Below, in pieces: positions 8,623 to 18,163 of a stretch of DNA of 64,000 nucleotides. The translations under genes were made by a program, and so were the position numbers. Source of the DNA: Bosea sp. F3-2 (GTDB lineage: Bacteria > Pseudomonadota > Alphaproteobacteria > Rhizobiales > Beijerinckiaceae); the NCBI RefSeq assembly GCF_008253865.1, contig NZ_CP042331.1, forward strand, positions 868,001 to 932,000. Direction: 5' to 3'. Under the pieces are notes generated by a model. It was not told the DNA's origin, searched no databases, and saw nothing but the letters and a program-made list of their open reading frames with translations. How positions within the stretch are numbered: position 1 is the first letter of the stretch; each line of letters starts with the position of its first letter.

Positions 8623-9881
8623 TTGCGATTTTCCGCAGCCTTGCCGACGGAGGCACGCTCCCGCGCGAAATAGTCGTCGACTGCAGCGGACACCGCCGTC
8701 ACGGCCTTGCCGCGCCATTCGGGGGAATTGAGCAGTTCGGCATCCTTCGGGCTCGACATGTAGCCGAGCTCGATCAGCACCGAAGGCACGTCCGGCGCGC
8801 TCAGCACCCAGAAACGCGCCGAGCGCAGCGGGATCTTGTGCATCTTGATCGAGCCGCCGAGCTTCTCGACGAGGTTGCGGGCAAAGACACCGGTGAAGGT
8901 CCGCGTCTCGCGCCGCGCCAGATCCATCAGGATGCCAGCGACATCCTGCACTTCCTCGCGCGTCTCCAGACCTGCCGCCGCATCCGCCTCGTTTTCCTTG
9001 GCGGCGAGCTTGGCCGCCTCGGCGTCGGTCGCCCGCTCGGAGCGGGTATAGACGGTGGCTCCGCGCACATCCTGTGCCTGCATCAGCGAATCGGCATGGA
9101 TCGAGATGAACAGGTCGGCCTGCTCGTTGCGCCCCGTCTGCACCCTGTCCGAGAGCGAGACGAAGCGGTCGTCATCGCGCGTCAGCACGACGCGATAGCG
9201 GCCGGAGGCTTCGAGCTGCTCCTTGAGCGCCTTGCCGAAAGCGAGCACGACCGCTTTCTCGGAGATGGAAGCAACCATGGTGCCGGGGTCGATGCCGCCA
9301 TGGCCGGGATCGATGACGACGATGCGGCGCGTCTCGCCGGGGGGCTTGGCGGGAGCCACGGAGGGCGGCGTCTCCTGAGGCTTCCTAGCCTTGGCCGCCT
9401 CGGCCTGGAAATCGGCGCGCACGGCCTTCTTCAATTCGATCGTGAGCTCGCCGAAACCGCCGCGCACGGGCTTCACCTCGGTCCTGGTGATCGTGGCGGG
9501 CTGCGAGAGATCGATGATGATTCGGGCCTTGTCGGCGGTGAAGAGGCCGTAGCGATAGGCGCTGACGAAGCCGGCCGTCTTCCTGGCATTGCCCTGGATC
9601 TGGAAATTGGTCGACGGCATCTCGACGATGACGCGGTCGGGCGAGGCCTGCACCCAGGCCTCCACGTCGACCGTCGCGGACAGCGTCATGGTCAGACGCA
9701 CGCTTTCGCCGCTCTGCTCGAGGCGAGCGTCGGTCGCGACCGGATACTCGTTCTGCGGTTTGCTCTCGCTGCGAGCCGGCCCAGAGGCGAGCGCGAGGCC
9801 GCACGCAAAGGCGATCAGGGCGGCGCTCCGCAGGAATGTGCGGGACGGCCGACCTTCAGAACCCTGAACAGCGTGGCGCAT
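8619..9881 (-). CDS. amiC: N-acetylmuramoyl-L-alanine amidase (AMIN + Amidase_3)
   Basis: 420 aa from ATG 9881. A signal peptide (hydrophobic stretch at about residues 15-32, then Ala-Arg-Ser) exports it to the periplasm. An AMIN domain at about 45-140 targets it to the septum or peptidoglycan. The Amidase_3 zinc hydrolase at about 185-405 shows VIDPGHGGIDPG (first zinc His), a conserved Glu in SISEKAVV, ISIHAD (zinc His) and LIELGYMSS (catalytic Glu). It cleaves the amide between MurNAc and the stem peptide in daughter-cell separation. A TTG 13 codons further up is an alternative start. It is divergent from rne. Its TAG stop is the last three bases of a family A repeat. Confidence 0.92.
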   Translation of the reverse strand: MRHAVQGSEGRPSRTFLRSAALIAFACGLALASGPARSESKPQNEYPVATDARLEQSGESVRLTMTLSATVDVEAWVQASPDRVIVEMPSTNFQIQGNARKTAGFVSAYRYGLFTADKARIIIDLSQPATITRTEVKPVRGGFGELTIELKKAVRADFQAEAAKARKPQETPPSVAPAKPPGETRRIVVIDPGHGGIDPGTMVASISEKAVVLAFGKALKEQLEASGRYRVVLTRDDDRFVSLSDRVQTGRNEQADLFISIHADSLMQAQDVRGATVYTRSERATDAEAAKLAAKENEADAAAGLETREEVQDVAGILMDLARRETRTFTGVFARNLVEKLGGSIKMHKIPLRSARFWVLSAPDVPSVLIELGYMSSPKDAELLNSPEWRGKAVTAVSAAVDDYFARERASVGKAAENRN

Positions 9882-10517
9882 GCGCGAAAACAGCTGAAAA
9901 ATCCCGTTCGATATTACCAAGGCTTAACCATAACGGGGGTGAAATCTTAAGAGGCGGTTACCACCTCTTGGAGAGGGCGTGAACCGCTCGGGGACGGGGT
10001 CGGCGAAATGCGGCCGTCATGTGACTTGCAAATCACCATCACCTGTCTGTAATGGAATTGGCTGCCCGTCAGCCTGCCCATGGGACACACCCGGATCGAG
10101 CGATCCGTCGGCGTCCGGTCAGGCTGTGCCACCTTCTCCCTCGGGAGCGGCGGCGGGATAGCCGCAACGGATCGTCCGCAGACGGTTGGTATGGGGATTG
10201 CGAGTGTTCTGCGCCCCGCCCTGTCTTGCGAGCGTGCAAACGCGATGAGCCGGCCGCCAGGCGGGCGCATCGCAGGTCAGGACAGATGACGGGGCAAGAG
10301 ACGACGCTAGCACCTAAGGTGAACCGTCCGAACCTGCGGGACCGCGCCGGGCTTCAAGCCCGAGCCGTCCCGAGCCGTATTCCTGTCCAGGCCACTCTTT
10401 CCCACCTCCTGCAACATGCCGGCTCGCTCCGGCCTCTACGCGGCGCCCCTGCCCGCGGCGGCGGATTGTCATCCGTAGCCGCGCCTGCACCGGCGACCGC
10501 GCCAATGGAAGTTTCAT
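9882..10517 (+). promoter_or_regulatory. Divergent amiC/rne control region with a long rne leader
   Basis: 636 nt without a credible ORF. RNase E genes usually carry a several-hundred-nt structured leader through which the enzyme degrades its own message; that this leader does so is inference. A weak sigma70-like pair is TTGCAA at 10026-10031 and GTAATG at 10049-10054 with a 17-nt spacer. No promoter for amiC stands out. Confidence 0.45.
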
Positions 10518-13298
10518 ATGGCCAACAAGATGCTTATCGATGCCACCCACCCGGAGGAGACCCGGGTCGTGGTGGTCCGCGGATCGCGCGTCGAAGAGTT
10601 TGATTTCGAATCCGCCAGCCGGAAGCCGCTCCGCGGCAATATCTATCTCGCCAAGGTGACCCGCGTGGAGCCGTCGCTCCAGGCGGCCTTCGTCGAGTAT
10701 GGCGGCAACCGCCACGGCTTCCTCGCCTTTTCGGAAATCCACCCCGACTATTACCAGATCCCTGTCGCCGACCGACAGGCGCTGATCGAGGACGAGGCAC
10801 GCGCCGAGCGCGACGAGGAGCGCGATGAGGAACGCCGCGAGAAGCGCGGCCGCCGCGATCGCCGCCGTGGCGGAGACCGCGATCATCGCGCCAAGAAGGC
10901 TGCCGCCGACGAGACCGTCTCGGCCGAGGTCGAGGCGAATGGCGAGGACGCCGGGGAGCGCGTCGAGACCGACGGCAAGGAAGCCGCCATGGTCAACGAA
11001 GGCGCGCCGGCCTTCGGCGAGTACTTCGCTCCGGCCGTTGCCGAATCGACCACCGAGGATGCCGTCGAGAACACCGCGCCGCTGACCTTCGAGACGGTCG
11101 AGGCTGCCGCCCCGGCCGATGAGACTTCGGCTTCCACGGAAGATTCCGAGGCTTCGGAGACCGAGGCCCGCAAGCCCTCCGAGGACGAGGATTCCGAAGA
11201 CGACGAGAACGGCGATGAGGCCGAAGAGGCTCCCGAGCAGCTCGGCGGGGGCGACGCCCTCGACGACATGCCGGAACGCCCGCAGCGCCATTCGCGCCGC
11301 CAGTACAAGATCCAGGAGGTGATCAAGCGCCGCCAGATCATCCTGGTCCAGGTCGTCAAGGAAGAGCGCGGCAACAAGGGCGCGGCGCTCACCACCTATC
11401 TGTCGCTCGCCGGCCGCTATTCGGTGCTGATGCCGAACACCGGCAAGGGCGGCGGCATCTCGCGCAAGATCACCAATGCCGAGGACCGCAAGCGCCTCAA
11501 GGAAATCGCCCAGGAGCTCGAGGTTCCGGAGGGGATGGGCCTGATCCTGCGCACGGCCGGCGCCTCGCGCACCAAGGTCGAGATCCGGCGCGACTACGAA
11601 TACCTGATGCGGATGTGGGAGAGCGTGCGCGAGCTGACGCTGGCCTCGGTCGCCCCCGCGCTGGTCTATGAGGAGGGCAACCTCGTCAAGCGCTCGATCC
11701 GCGACCTCTACAACAAGGATATCGACGAGGTTCACGTCGCCGGCGAGGAGGCCTATCGCGAGGCCAAGGACTTCATGCGCATGCTCATGCCGAGCCATGC
11801 CAAGAGCGTGAAGCCCTATCGCGAGCAGACCCCTCTCTTCGCGAGCTTCGGCGTCGAGAGCCAGCTCGACGCGATGTTCTCGAACACGGTGACGCTGAAG
11901 TCCGGCGGCTATCTGGTGATCAACCAGGCGGAAGCGCTGGTCGCGATCGACATCAACTCGGGCCGCTCGACCCGCGAGCACAATATCGAGGACACCGCGC
12001 TCAAGACCAATCTCGAAGCGGCGGAAGAGATCGCAAGGCAGCTCAGGCTGCGCGACCTCGCCGGTCTCATCGTGATCGATTTCATCGACATGGAGGAGAA
12101 CCGGAACAACCGGGCCGTCGAGAAGAAGCTGAAGGAGTGCCTGAAGGACGACCGCGCCCGCATTCAGGTCGGCCGCATCTCGGCCTTCGGCCTGCTGGAG
12201 ATGTCGCGCCAGCGCATCCGCACCGGCGTTCTGGAGAGCTCCTCGGTGCCCTGCCCGCACTGCGCCGGCGCCGGCATGATCCGCTCGACGCCGTCCGTCG
12301 CGCTGCAGATCCTGCGCGCGCTGGAGGAGACGCTGATCAAGAGCGCCTCGCACAACCTCACCGTCCGCACCCGGCCGGAGGTCGCGCTCTACGTCCTTAA
12401 CCAGAAGCGCGCCCATCTGACCGATCTCGAGACCCGCTTCGCCGTGGCGATCACGATCTCGACCGATCCGAACCTGCTCGGCACCCGCTACTTCGAGGTC
12501 GAGCGCGGCGAGTTCGTCGGCAATGAAGGCCGGATCATCCCGACCAGCTTCAAGGCCGAAGCCATCGCCTCCGATGTCGATGACGAGGCGCTGGATGCTG
12601 CTGCCGAGGCTGCCGCTCTCGACGCCGAGACCGGCGACAACGAGACGACGGCCGGCGAAGCCCAGGGCGAACGCGGCGAAGGTGACCGTGACAGCCGCCG
12701 CCGCCGCCGTCGGCGCCGTCGGCGGCGTGGCGGGGAGCGCGACGGCCAGGGCCAGCTGCTCGATGCGGGCCAGGCCGGCGAAGGCGACGAGGACGAGGAT
12801 GGCGAGGATGCAGCCGAGCCGAGCGTCGTCGAGGTCGTTGCCGAAGCGATGATCGAGTCGCCTGCCTCTGCCGAGGCCGCTCCGGAGCCGGTTGCTGAAG
12901 AGGCCGCCCCCGCCGAGCCGGCGAAGCCGAAGCGCAGCCGCGCTCGCAAGCCGAAGGCCGAGGCCGCCAAGGAGGTCGAAGCCGAGGCGGAGACCGCCAC
13001 GGCCGAAGTCGCTCCGGCGGAGAAACCCAAGCGCAGCCGCTCGCGCAAGAAGGTCGTGCCGATCACCGAAGGTGGCGAAGCCGCTGCTGAAGCTGCCCCA
13101 GCCCCGGTCGAGGCCCAGCCCGAAGCTGTGGCCCAGCCTGCTGAGGAGCCAACCGCTCCGGCCGAGCCCGCCGCAGTGCCCGAGCCTGCGCCCGCCCCGG
13201 CTCCGGCCGAGGAACCCGTCGCGGTCGTGCTGACCCCGGCCGATCCGAGCCGGCCGAAGCGCGGCGGCTGGTGGAACAGGCTCGCCGGCCGCTCCTGA
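10518..13298 (+). CDS. rne: Ribonuclease E
   Basis: 926 aa endoribonuclease, core of the RNA degradosome. The S1 domain starts at once (MLIDATHPEETRV, then RVEPSLQAAFVEYG) but is split by an acidic, Arg/Glu-rich insertion at about residues 95-260, typical of alphaproteobacteria. The RNase H-like and DNase I-like catalytic core follows, with metal-binding aspartates in VAIDINSG (about 475) and IVIDFID (about 517) and the zinc-link cysteines CPHC near 578. The C-terminal third is low complexity: an Arg run near 726-738 and Ala/Glu/Pro repeats with two KPKRSR RNA-binding-type blocks. The last residues, GGWWNRLAGRS, match the GWW tail that binds PNPase in Caulobacter. An antisense frame of about 1,000 codons here is a composition artefact. 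Confidence 0.96.
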   Translation: MANKMLIDATHPEETRVVVVRGSRVEEFDFESASRKPLRGNIYLAKVTRVEPSLQAAFVEYGGNRHGFLAFSEIHPDYYQIPVADRQALIEDEARAERDEERDEERREKRGRRDRRRGGDRDHRAKKAAADETVSAEVEANGEDAGERVETDGKEAAMVNEGAPAFGEYFAPAVAESTTEDAVENTAPLTFETVEAAAPADETSASTEDSEASETEARKPSEDEDSEDDENGDEAEEAPEQLGGGDALDDMPERPQRHSRRQYKIQEVIKRRQIILVQVVKEERGNKGAALTTYLSLAGRYSVLMPNTGKGGGISRKITNAEDRKRLKEIAQELEVPEGMGLILRTAGASRTKVEIRRDYEYLMRMWESVRELTLASVAPALVYEEGNLVKRSIRDLYNKDIDEVHVAGEEAYREAKDFMRMLMPSHAKSVKPYREQTPLFASFGVESQLDAMFSNTVTLKSGGYLVINQAEALVAIDINSGRSTREHNIEDTALKTNLEAAEEIARQLRLRDLAGLIVIDFIDMEENRNNRAVEKKLKECLKDDRARIQVGRISAFGLLEMSRQRIRTGVLESSSVPCPHCAGAGMIRSTPSVALQILRALEETLIKSASHNLTVRTRPEVALYVLNQKRAHLTDLETRFAVAITISTDPNLLGTRYFEVERGEFVGNEGRIIPTSFKAEAIASDVDDEALDAAAEAAALDAETGDNETTAGEAQGERGEGDRDSRRRRRRRRRRRGGERDGQGQLLDAGQAGEGDEDEDGEDAAEPSVVEVVAEAMIESPASAEAAPEPVAEEAAPAEPAKPKRSRARKPKAEAAKEVEAEAETATAEVAPAEKPKRSRSRKKVVPITEGGEAAAEAAPAPVEAQPEAVAQPAEEPTAPAEPAAVPEPAPAPAPAEEPVAVVLTPADPSRPKRGGWWNRLAGRS

Positions 13299-13326
13299 GC
13301 GCGCCGTTTCCGAAACGGTCAAGACG

Positions 13327-13360
13327 AAGCCCGCCGCTACCCGCGGCGGGCTTTGTTTTT
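13327..13360 (+). terminator. Intrinsic terminator of rne
   Basis: An AAGCCCGCCGC / GCGGCGGGCTT stem at 13327-13353 with a short loop, followed by TTGTTTTTG. It starts 28 nt after the rne stop codon. Confidence 0.88.
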
Positions 13361-13413
13361 GAGGTGCTTGGCGGCCGCGGCTCGGCCCGGCATTGTGGTC
13401 GGTGGATGATCGC

Positions 13414-13519
13414 CTAGATCGCCGCGCGTCCGACAGGACGCGATAACATGATCTATCTATTTGTTATCGCATCGGATTCTTCCGAAAAGCGGATTCCACT
13501 TTTCGGTCCGATGCTATAG
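13414..13519. repeat. Family C element (CTAGATCGCC type), copy 1
   Basis: Begins at CTAGATCGCCGCGCG, contains GTCC-gaca-GGAC, TTATCGCATCGGA and CCGAAAAGC...CTTTTCGG and ends TCCGATGC. It folds as nested hairpins. Other copies: 17895, 50410, 54280 and 62129. Its right end lies 14 nt before the start codon of the next gene. Confidence 0.82.
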
Positions 13520-13533
13520 CCGGGAAGAAGCCG

Positions 13534-13887
13534 ATGCAGCCGCCTCGAAACAGGGAGCGTGACGTTCTCCTCGTCCTATGCGCGGTCGGGCTGCTCGGTC
13601 TGACCTATCTCGCCTGGCGTGCCGTCGGCTGGTTTGGCGTGGGGCTCCTCGGCCTGCTCGTCGTCTTCCTCGCAGTCAGGATCGAGCTCGAAGGCAATCG
13701 GCCGATCGGCCCGGAGATGACGGCCGATCTCCACGCCGGCCAATATCGCGCCGAGGCCGGTTTCGACCATGCCGAGCGTGCACATCGTAGCGCTGAACGT
13801 GGAGCCGTCACCGGCGGCGCCCGCCTCGCCAGCCTGTTCGGCGGCGGGCTGACGGTCGTGGGCTTCGGTCTGTTCTTCCTGCTGTAG
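13534..13887 (+). CDS. Small membrane protein of unknown function
   Basis: 117 aa. Two hydrophobic segments at about residues 10-27 and 29-48 and a third at the extreme C-terminus (about 98-117) are separated by a polar region rich in Ala, Glu and His (GHNRPIGPEM-type loop followed by AERAHRSAERGA). GGGAAGAAG lies 6-14 nt upstream of the ATG, which supports the start. No family recognised. The gene is boxed in by repeats: a family C element just upstream, and the TAG stop codon forms the first bases of a family A' element, so the present C-terminus may have been set by that insertion. Confidence 0.6.
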   Translation: MQPPRNRERDVLLVLCAVGLLGLTYLAWRAVGWFGVGLLGLLVVFLAVRIELEGNRPIGPEMTADLHAGQYRAEAGFDHAERAHRSAERGAVTGGARLASLFGGGLTVVGFGLFFLL

Positions 13888-14116
13888 GCGGCGTGGACAG
13901 TTGTCGGGATGGATCGGCCGGAACCGCCGCCGTCATTCCGGGGCGGCCCCTTGGGCCGAGCCCGGAACCCATGAACACGACGCTCCAGATAGGGCCGGAC
14001 CGGTTGGGAGCACTGCTCTTCCTGCTGAGACAGTGTTCATGGGTTCCGGGCTCAGACCTTCGGCTTGCCCCGGAATGACAGAGGTGGCGGCAAGAGACCG
14101 GCACAGCCGACTGTTA
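13885..14116. repeat. Family A' element, copy 1, starting in a stop codon
   Basis: It starts TAGGCGGCGTGGACAGTTG, has a core from GTCATTCCGGGGCGGCC (13932) to CCCCGGAATGAC (14079) with an inner CCCGGAACCCATGAACAC / GTTCATGGGTTCCGGG pair, and ends near CGACTGTTAG. A closely similar copy including the left flank is at 60878. It directly joins a family B element. Confidence 0.78.
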
Positions 14117-14273
14117 GAGCATTTTTCGATCAGGTTGGATCGCAGAAGCCGTCATTGCGAGGAGCGAAGCGACGAAGCAATCCAGGAGGACTGGGTGAGA
14201 CGTTCAACCCAGTCCCCCTGGATTGCTTCGCTGCGCTCGCAATGACGGTTCAGACTGATCGAAAAATGCTCTA
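14115..14273. repeat. Family B element with terminal inverted repeats
   Basis: The left end TAGAGCATTTTTCGATCAG is matched by the reverse complement of the right end CTGATCGAAAAATGCTCTA. Inside, CATTGCGAGGAGCGAAGCG and GCAATCCAGGAGGACTGGG pair with CCCCTGGATTGCTTCGCTG and GCTCGCAATG. The length of about 159 bp, ends at TA and lack of any ORF fit a MITE-like non-autonomous element. A partial inverted copy is at 35322-35448. Confidence 0.8.
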
Positions 14274-14287
14274 GCAAGATCTCGGGT

Positions 14288-16597
14288 TCAGCTCGCGGCC
14301 GGCGCGAGAGGAGTCGGTGGCGGCACTGTCGCGATCGCTGCTGCCGCGCCGGTCTGCGCTCCTCCCTCGCCGCCGCGCACTGTGACGGCGTTGGACGCGA
14401 AGGGAATATGCGCCTCGTTCAGCGCGCGATAGACGCGCTTCAGCGCCTCGCGCTGCAGCATCGAGGCCTGATTGGGCTTGCCGGTGAATTTCAGCCGGAT
14501 CACGATCGCCTGGTCGGTGATATCGGCCACACCCTGCATCTTGAGCTGCGCGATGAAGTGAGGTCCGTATTCGGGGTCCTCCAGCAAGGCGAGGCCAACC
14601 TTCTTGATGGCCTTGCGCGCCTGCTCGAGATCGGCCGAATGGTCGAGGCGGACATTGAACTTCACCGTCGCCCAGTCGCGGCTGGCATTGGTCAGCGACT
14701 GCACCTGGCCGAAGGGTACGGTGTGGATCTGACCGCTCTGATGGCGCAGCTGCATCGAGCGCAGCGAAATCTTCTCGACCGTGCCCTTGAGCCGCCCGGT
14801 ATCGACATATTCGCCAACGCGGAAGGCGTCTTCGAGCATGAAGAACACGCCCGAGACGATGTCGCGCACCAGGGCCTGCGAGCCGAAGGAGATCGCAAGG
14901 CCGAGAATGCCGAAGCCGGCCAGCAGCGGGCCGATATCGACGCCCAGGCGTGAGAGCACCACCAGGATGGTGAGGCCGAGCACCGCACCGAGCACGACGC
15001 CGCGCAGCACCGGCAGCACGGTCGCCAGCCGGCTCGGCACGCCTTCCTCATGCGCCACGTCCTCATCGGCAGGGCCGACCACCCGGCGTTGCGGCGTATA
15101 GGCGTCGAAGAACGCATGCAGGAAGACCAGGGCCACCCAGCCGACAAAGGCGAACACCGCGACGCCGGCCGTCTGGCGCATGACGGCAGCGAACTGTGCC
15201 GAGCTGACACCGAGGAGCAGCCCGGCCCAGAGGCGTGCGATGACGAAGAAGCCGGCGGCCCAGATCACCCCGACCGCAGAGGCCCGCAGAGCGGCGCTGC
15301 CGGCGCGCAGCATGGGTGTGACACCCTGCTTCGCCTCGCGCCGCGCCGCACGGCAACGGAGCAGGCTGGCGACGCCGACGGCCAGGATGGGGATGATCAC
15401 GATCGCCCCCTGAGTCAGCGCCGAGGCTTCCGCCCAGCGCCCGCCATTCGACATCATCGCCGCGGCACTGCTGACCATCCACAGCAGGACCGTCGTTGCG
15501 ATGTAGAACCACGCCGTTCCGGCCGCGATCAAACGACGGATCGGGCCGGGCTCGGAGGAGCCGGACAGAACCAGCGTTGCGAGATCGTACCGTCCGTTGT
15601 GGAACCACCAGATCTTGAAGAGCGTGACGGCAAGACCGGTCAGCGCGATGAGACCCGTCACCGGTCGCGGCCCGGTACTGACCTGGTGGGCCAGCAGAAT
15701 CCCCGTCACGATCAACGGCGTCAGGGTGGCATAGACGACCAGCCGACGGAAATGCCGCTCAGCCCGCGGCAGCGGCATGATGCGCCGCTCGGGAGTGCCG
15801 GGCGAGAGCAGAAACCGGCCGACGGCGATATAGAGCGCGCCGATCGCGGCGCCGTTTGCCGCTGTCGACAGGGCGAACATGGCGAGGTCGTTCTCTGGCA
15901 GCCAGGCGTTGCGTGCGATTCTCACGACAGCAAGGGCCAGCAGGATCGTCGCGACATCCTGGAGCAGCCCCCAGGAGGAGGCGATAAGGCGCGGGGTGAA
16001 CTCCGGCCCCAAGGGCTGGCGCTTGCGGGCGAACCATCGGGCGGTCGCGATCCGGAACGCGAGGGCGATGGCGAGCGCGAGGCAGACGATGCCGAAGATG
16101 CGCCAGCCGGCCGTCGGGCCTTCGCGGCCGTTGAGATTGCGCTGCCAGGTCCGTTCCCAGTCGGCCGGCAGTTCGGTGACCGTCGGTACAGAGGTGGTGC
16201 CGTACTCGACGCCGTCGACGAAACGGTCGACGAGCGCAGTGACCTCGGCCTGAAGACCTTCCTCATCCGCCATCAAGGGAGCGGGCATGGGTGCAGCCGA
16301 CTTGGTCTTGCCGGCCGGCTCCTGCGGGGGCGCAGCGGCGGGCGTGGTCGGTACGCCGCCGACCCTGATCTCCACCGGCCGGCCCGCAAGTGCATCGACC
16401 ATCCTGCGGATCGTTTCAGGCGTCTCGTCGCCGCGCAGGTTGAGCACGACCGGCGCCTGGGTTTCAGCCTGCGTCGGCCCGGCCCCAATCACGGCAGCCA
16501 GGCAGATACCCAAAGTGATCGACGCAACGATCCTGGAGAGGAGGAGCCCGATCGAAGCGCGCTTCGCGGTAGCCCCGCCAGCTGTTGTGCCGTCCAT
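14288..16597 (-). CDS. MscS-family mechanosensitive channel, large type
   Basis: 769 aa inner-membrane protein predicted to release solutes on hypo-osmotic shock. A signal-like N-terminus (about 20-45) and a periplasmic region of about 110 residues precede roughly ten hydrophobic helices (about 150-540). The C-terminal MscS core has the pore-lining helix with repeated Gly/Ala (LLAGFGILGLAISFGSQALV) followed by RDIVSGVFFMLEDAFRVGEY and the beta domain. Size and many extra helices resemble YbiO/YnaI/MscK-type paralogues rather than the 286-aa MscS. It stands alone, flanked upstream by an aminotransferase gene on the same strand 89 nt away. Confidence 0.88.
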   Translation of the reverse strand: MDGTTAGGATAKRASIGLLLSRIVASITLGICLAAVIGAGPTQAETQAPVVLNLRGDETPETIRRMVDALAGRPVEIRVGGVPTTPAAAPPQEPAGKTKSAAPMPAPLMADEEGLQAEVTALVDRFVDGVEYGTTSVPTVTELPADWERTWQRNLNGREGPTAGWRIFGIVCLALAIALAFRIATARWFARKRQPLGPEFTPRLIASSWGLLQDVATILLALAVVRIARNAWLPENDLAMFALSTAANGAAIGALYIAVGRFLLSPGTPERRIMPLPRAERHFRRLVVYATLTPLIVTGILLAHQVSTGPRPVTGLIALTGLAVTLFKIWWFHNGRYDLATLVLSGSSEPGPIRRLIAAGTAWFYIATTVLLWMVSSAAAMMSNGGRWAEASALTQGAIVIIPILAVGVASLLRCRAARREAKQGVTPMLRAGSAALRASAVGVIWAAGFFVIARLWAGLLLGVSSAQFAAVMRQTAGVAVFAFVGWVALVFLHAFFDAYTPQRRVVGPADEDVAHEEGVPSRLATVLPVLRGVVLGAVLGLTILVVLSRLGVDIGPLLAGFGILGLAISFGSQALVRDIVSGVFFMLEDAFRVGEYVDTGRLKGTVEKISLRSMQLRHQSGQIHTVPFGQVQSLTNASRDWATVKFNVRLDHSADLEQARKAIKKVGLALLEDPEYGPHFIAQLKMQGVADITDQAIVIRLKFTGKPNQASMLQREALKRVYRALNEAHIPFASNAVTVRGGEGGAQTGAAAAIATVPPPTPLAPAAS

Positions 16598-16686
16598 CGC
16601 CTGCCTTCCCCGCCTCGCAAATGCAGAATGCGAATCTTATAGGAGTTCTTGCACGAGTTCTTGCAAGTAAGACGCTACGCCATCCC

Positions 16687-17877
16687 TCAGCGATTCTTAA
16701 GCCAGCCGCCGAGGCGGGAGACCGCCTCCTCGCATTCCGCCAGCGAGCCCGCGAAGGAGAGCCGCACCGTGCGGGCGCCGCGCCCTTCGTCGAAGTCGAG
16801 CCCCGGCGTGATCGCGACGCCGGCCTCCTCCAGGACGCTGCGGCAGAAGGCCATGGAATCGTTCGAATATCGGCCGATGTCGAGATAGATGTAGAAGGCG
16901 CCATCCACCGGCAGGAAATCGCCGAGACCGATCTCGGGCAAGGCCTTGAGCAGGAAGGCGCGGTTCTGCGCATAGCCCGCCTTGATCGCCTCGCACTCCT
17001 GCGTCGCGTCGAAGGCCGCCTCTCCCGCCACTTGGCTGAGATAGGGCACCGAGATCGAGAAATTCTGCTGCAGCCGCTCGATGGTGCGCACCAGCCGCTC
17101 GGGCACGATGAGCCAGCCGACGCGCCAGCCGGTCATGCAATAGTACTTCGAGAACGAGTTGACGATGATCGCATTCTGATCGGTCGCAAGCGCCGTCGTG
17201 GCGGGCGCGTCATAGGTCAGCCCATGGTAGATCTCGTCCGAGATGTACCAGAGCCCGAGCTTGCGGCAGCAGGCCGCGACCTCGGCGATCGCGCCGGGTG
17301 CCATCACCACGCCGGTCGGGTTGGCCGGGCTCATCGTCAGCACGCCGGCGAGCGGCTTTTCGCGATGGGCGCGCTCGATCAGCTCGGGCGTCAGCGCGAA
17401 GCGAGTCTCCGGCCCGACCTCGATCGCCACCGGCTCCAAGCCCAGCGCGATCAGGATGTTGCGATAGGCCGGATAGCCCGGTGCCGTGATCGCGATCCGC
17501 GATCCCGGCTGGAAGCAGGCGAGGAAGGCCAGGATGAAGCCGCCCGAGGAGCCCGTGGTCACCACCACGCGCTCGGCCGCCACGTCGACGCCATAGGCGT
17601 GCGCGTAATGGCGCGCGATGCGAGCCCTGAGCGAATCCGTGCCGAGCGCCTGCGTGTATCCGATGCGCCCGTCTTCCAGCGCCCGCGCTGCGGCAGCGCG
17701 GATCGAGGCCGGGGTCGGCGCCGAGGGCTGGCCGACCTCCATATGCACCACCGAGCCGCCGCGACGTTCGATCGCAGCCGCCTGGTTCATCACGTCCATG
17801 ACGATGAAGGGGGCGACACGCTCGGCGCGTTCGGCGAGAGCAGGCAGCGCAGCGGGCGAAAACAAGGGATTCTGCAT
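16687..17877 (-). CDS. Class I/II pyridoxal-phosphate aminotransferase
   Basis: 396 aa, fold-type I aminotransferase. The PLP lysine is in NSFSKYYCMTGWRVGW; the substrate/cofactor motif MSPANPTGVV and the C-terminal Arg in ARTVRLSFAG are present. The family covers aspartate, aromatic and alanine aminotransferases; the sequence does not decide the substrate. The start ATG 17877 has GAGGAAC 12-18 nt upstream. That ribosome site lies within a few bases of a family C repeat starting at 17895, so the leader is mostly repeat sequence. Confidence 0.85.
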   Translation of the reverse strand: MQNPLFSPAALPALAERAERVAPFIVMDVMNQAAAIERRGGSVVHMEVGQPSAPTPASIRAAAARALEDGRIGYTQALGTDSLRARIARHYAHAYGVDVAAERVVVTTGSSGGFILAFLACFQPGSRIAITAPGYPAYRNILIALGLEPVAIEVGPETRFALTPELIERAHREKPLAGVLTMSPANPTGVVMAPGAIAEVAACCRKLGLWYISDEIYHGLTYDAPATTALATDQNAIIVNSFSKYYCMTGWRVGWLIVPERLVRTIERLQQNFSISVPYLSQVAGEAAFDATQECEAIKAGYAQNRAFLLKALPEIGLGDFLPVDGAFYIYLDIGRYSNDSMAFCRSVLEEAGVAITPGLDFDEGRGARTVRLSFAGSLAECEEAVSRLGGWLKNR

Positions 17878-17894
17878 CGACTTGTCCGGTTCCT

Positions 17895-17997
17895 CTAGAT
17901 CGCCGCGCGCCCTATCGGACGCGATAGCGGTGATCTATGTCTTTGTTATCGCATCAGCTTCCTCTGAGAAGTGGATTCCACTTTTCGGTCCGATGCG
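17895..17997. repeat. Family C element, copy 2
   Basis: Starts CTAGATCGCCGCGCGCC and ends CTTTTCGGTCCGATGCG. It occupies the region immediately upstream of the aminotransferase start, between that gene and the divergent DsbA-like gene. Confidence 0.8.
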
Positions 17998-18163
17998 ACA
18001 GGGCCGAGCCCGCGTAGCCGAGCCTGCGCCTCCCCGCAACCGCCGCTCGGCTGGCAGAGCTGTGATTTGACCTTCGGGCGGCGAAGACACACAAGCTCGC
18101 GTTCACGAGTGCTTTGGCCCGCCGGATCATTATCCCGCCCGGCGGCTTTGAAAGGACAACGAG

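Noticed and set aside
10314..13322. 1002-codon open frame antisense to rne
   Set aside because: High GC and Ala/Glu/Arg codons make the opposite strand open; it has no domain, and the sense frame is RNase E.
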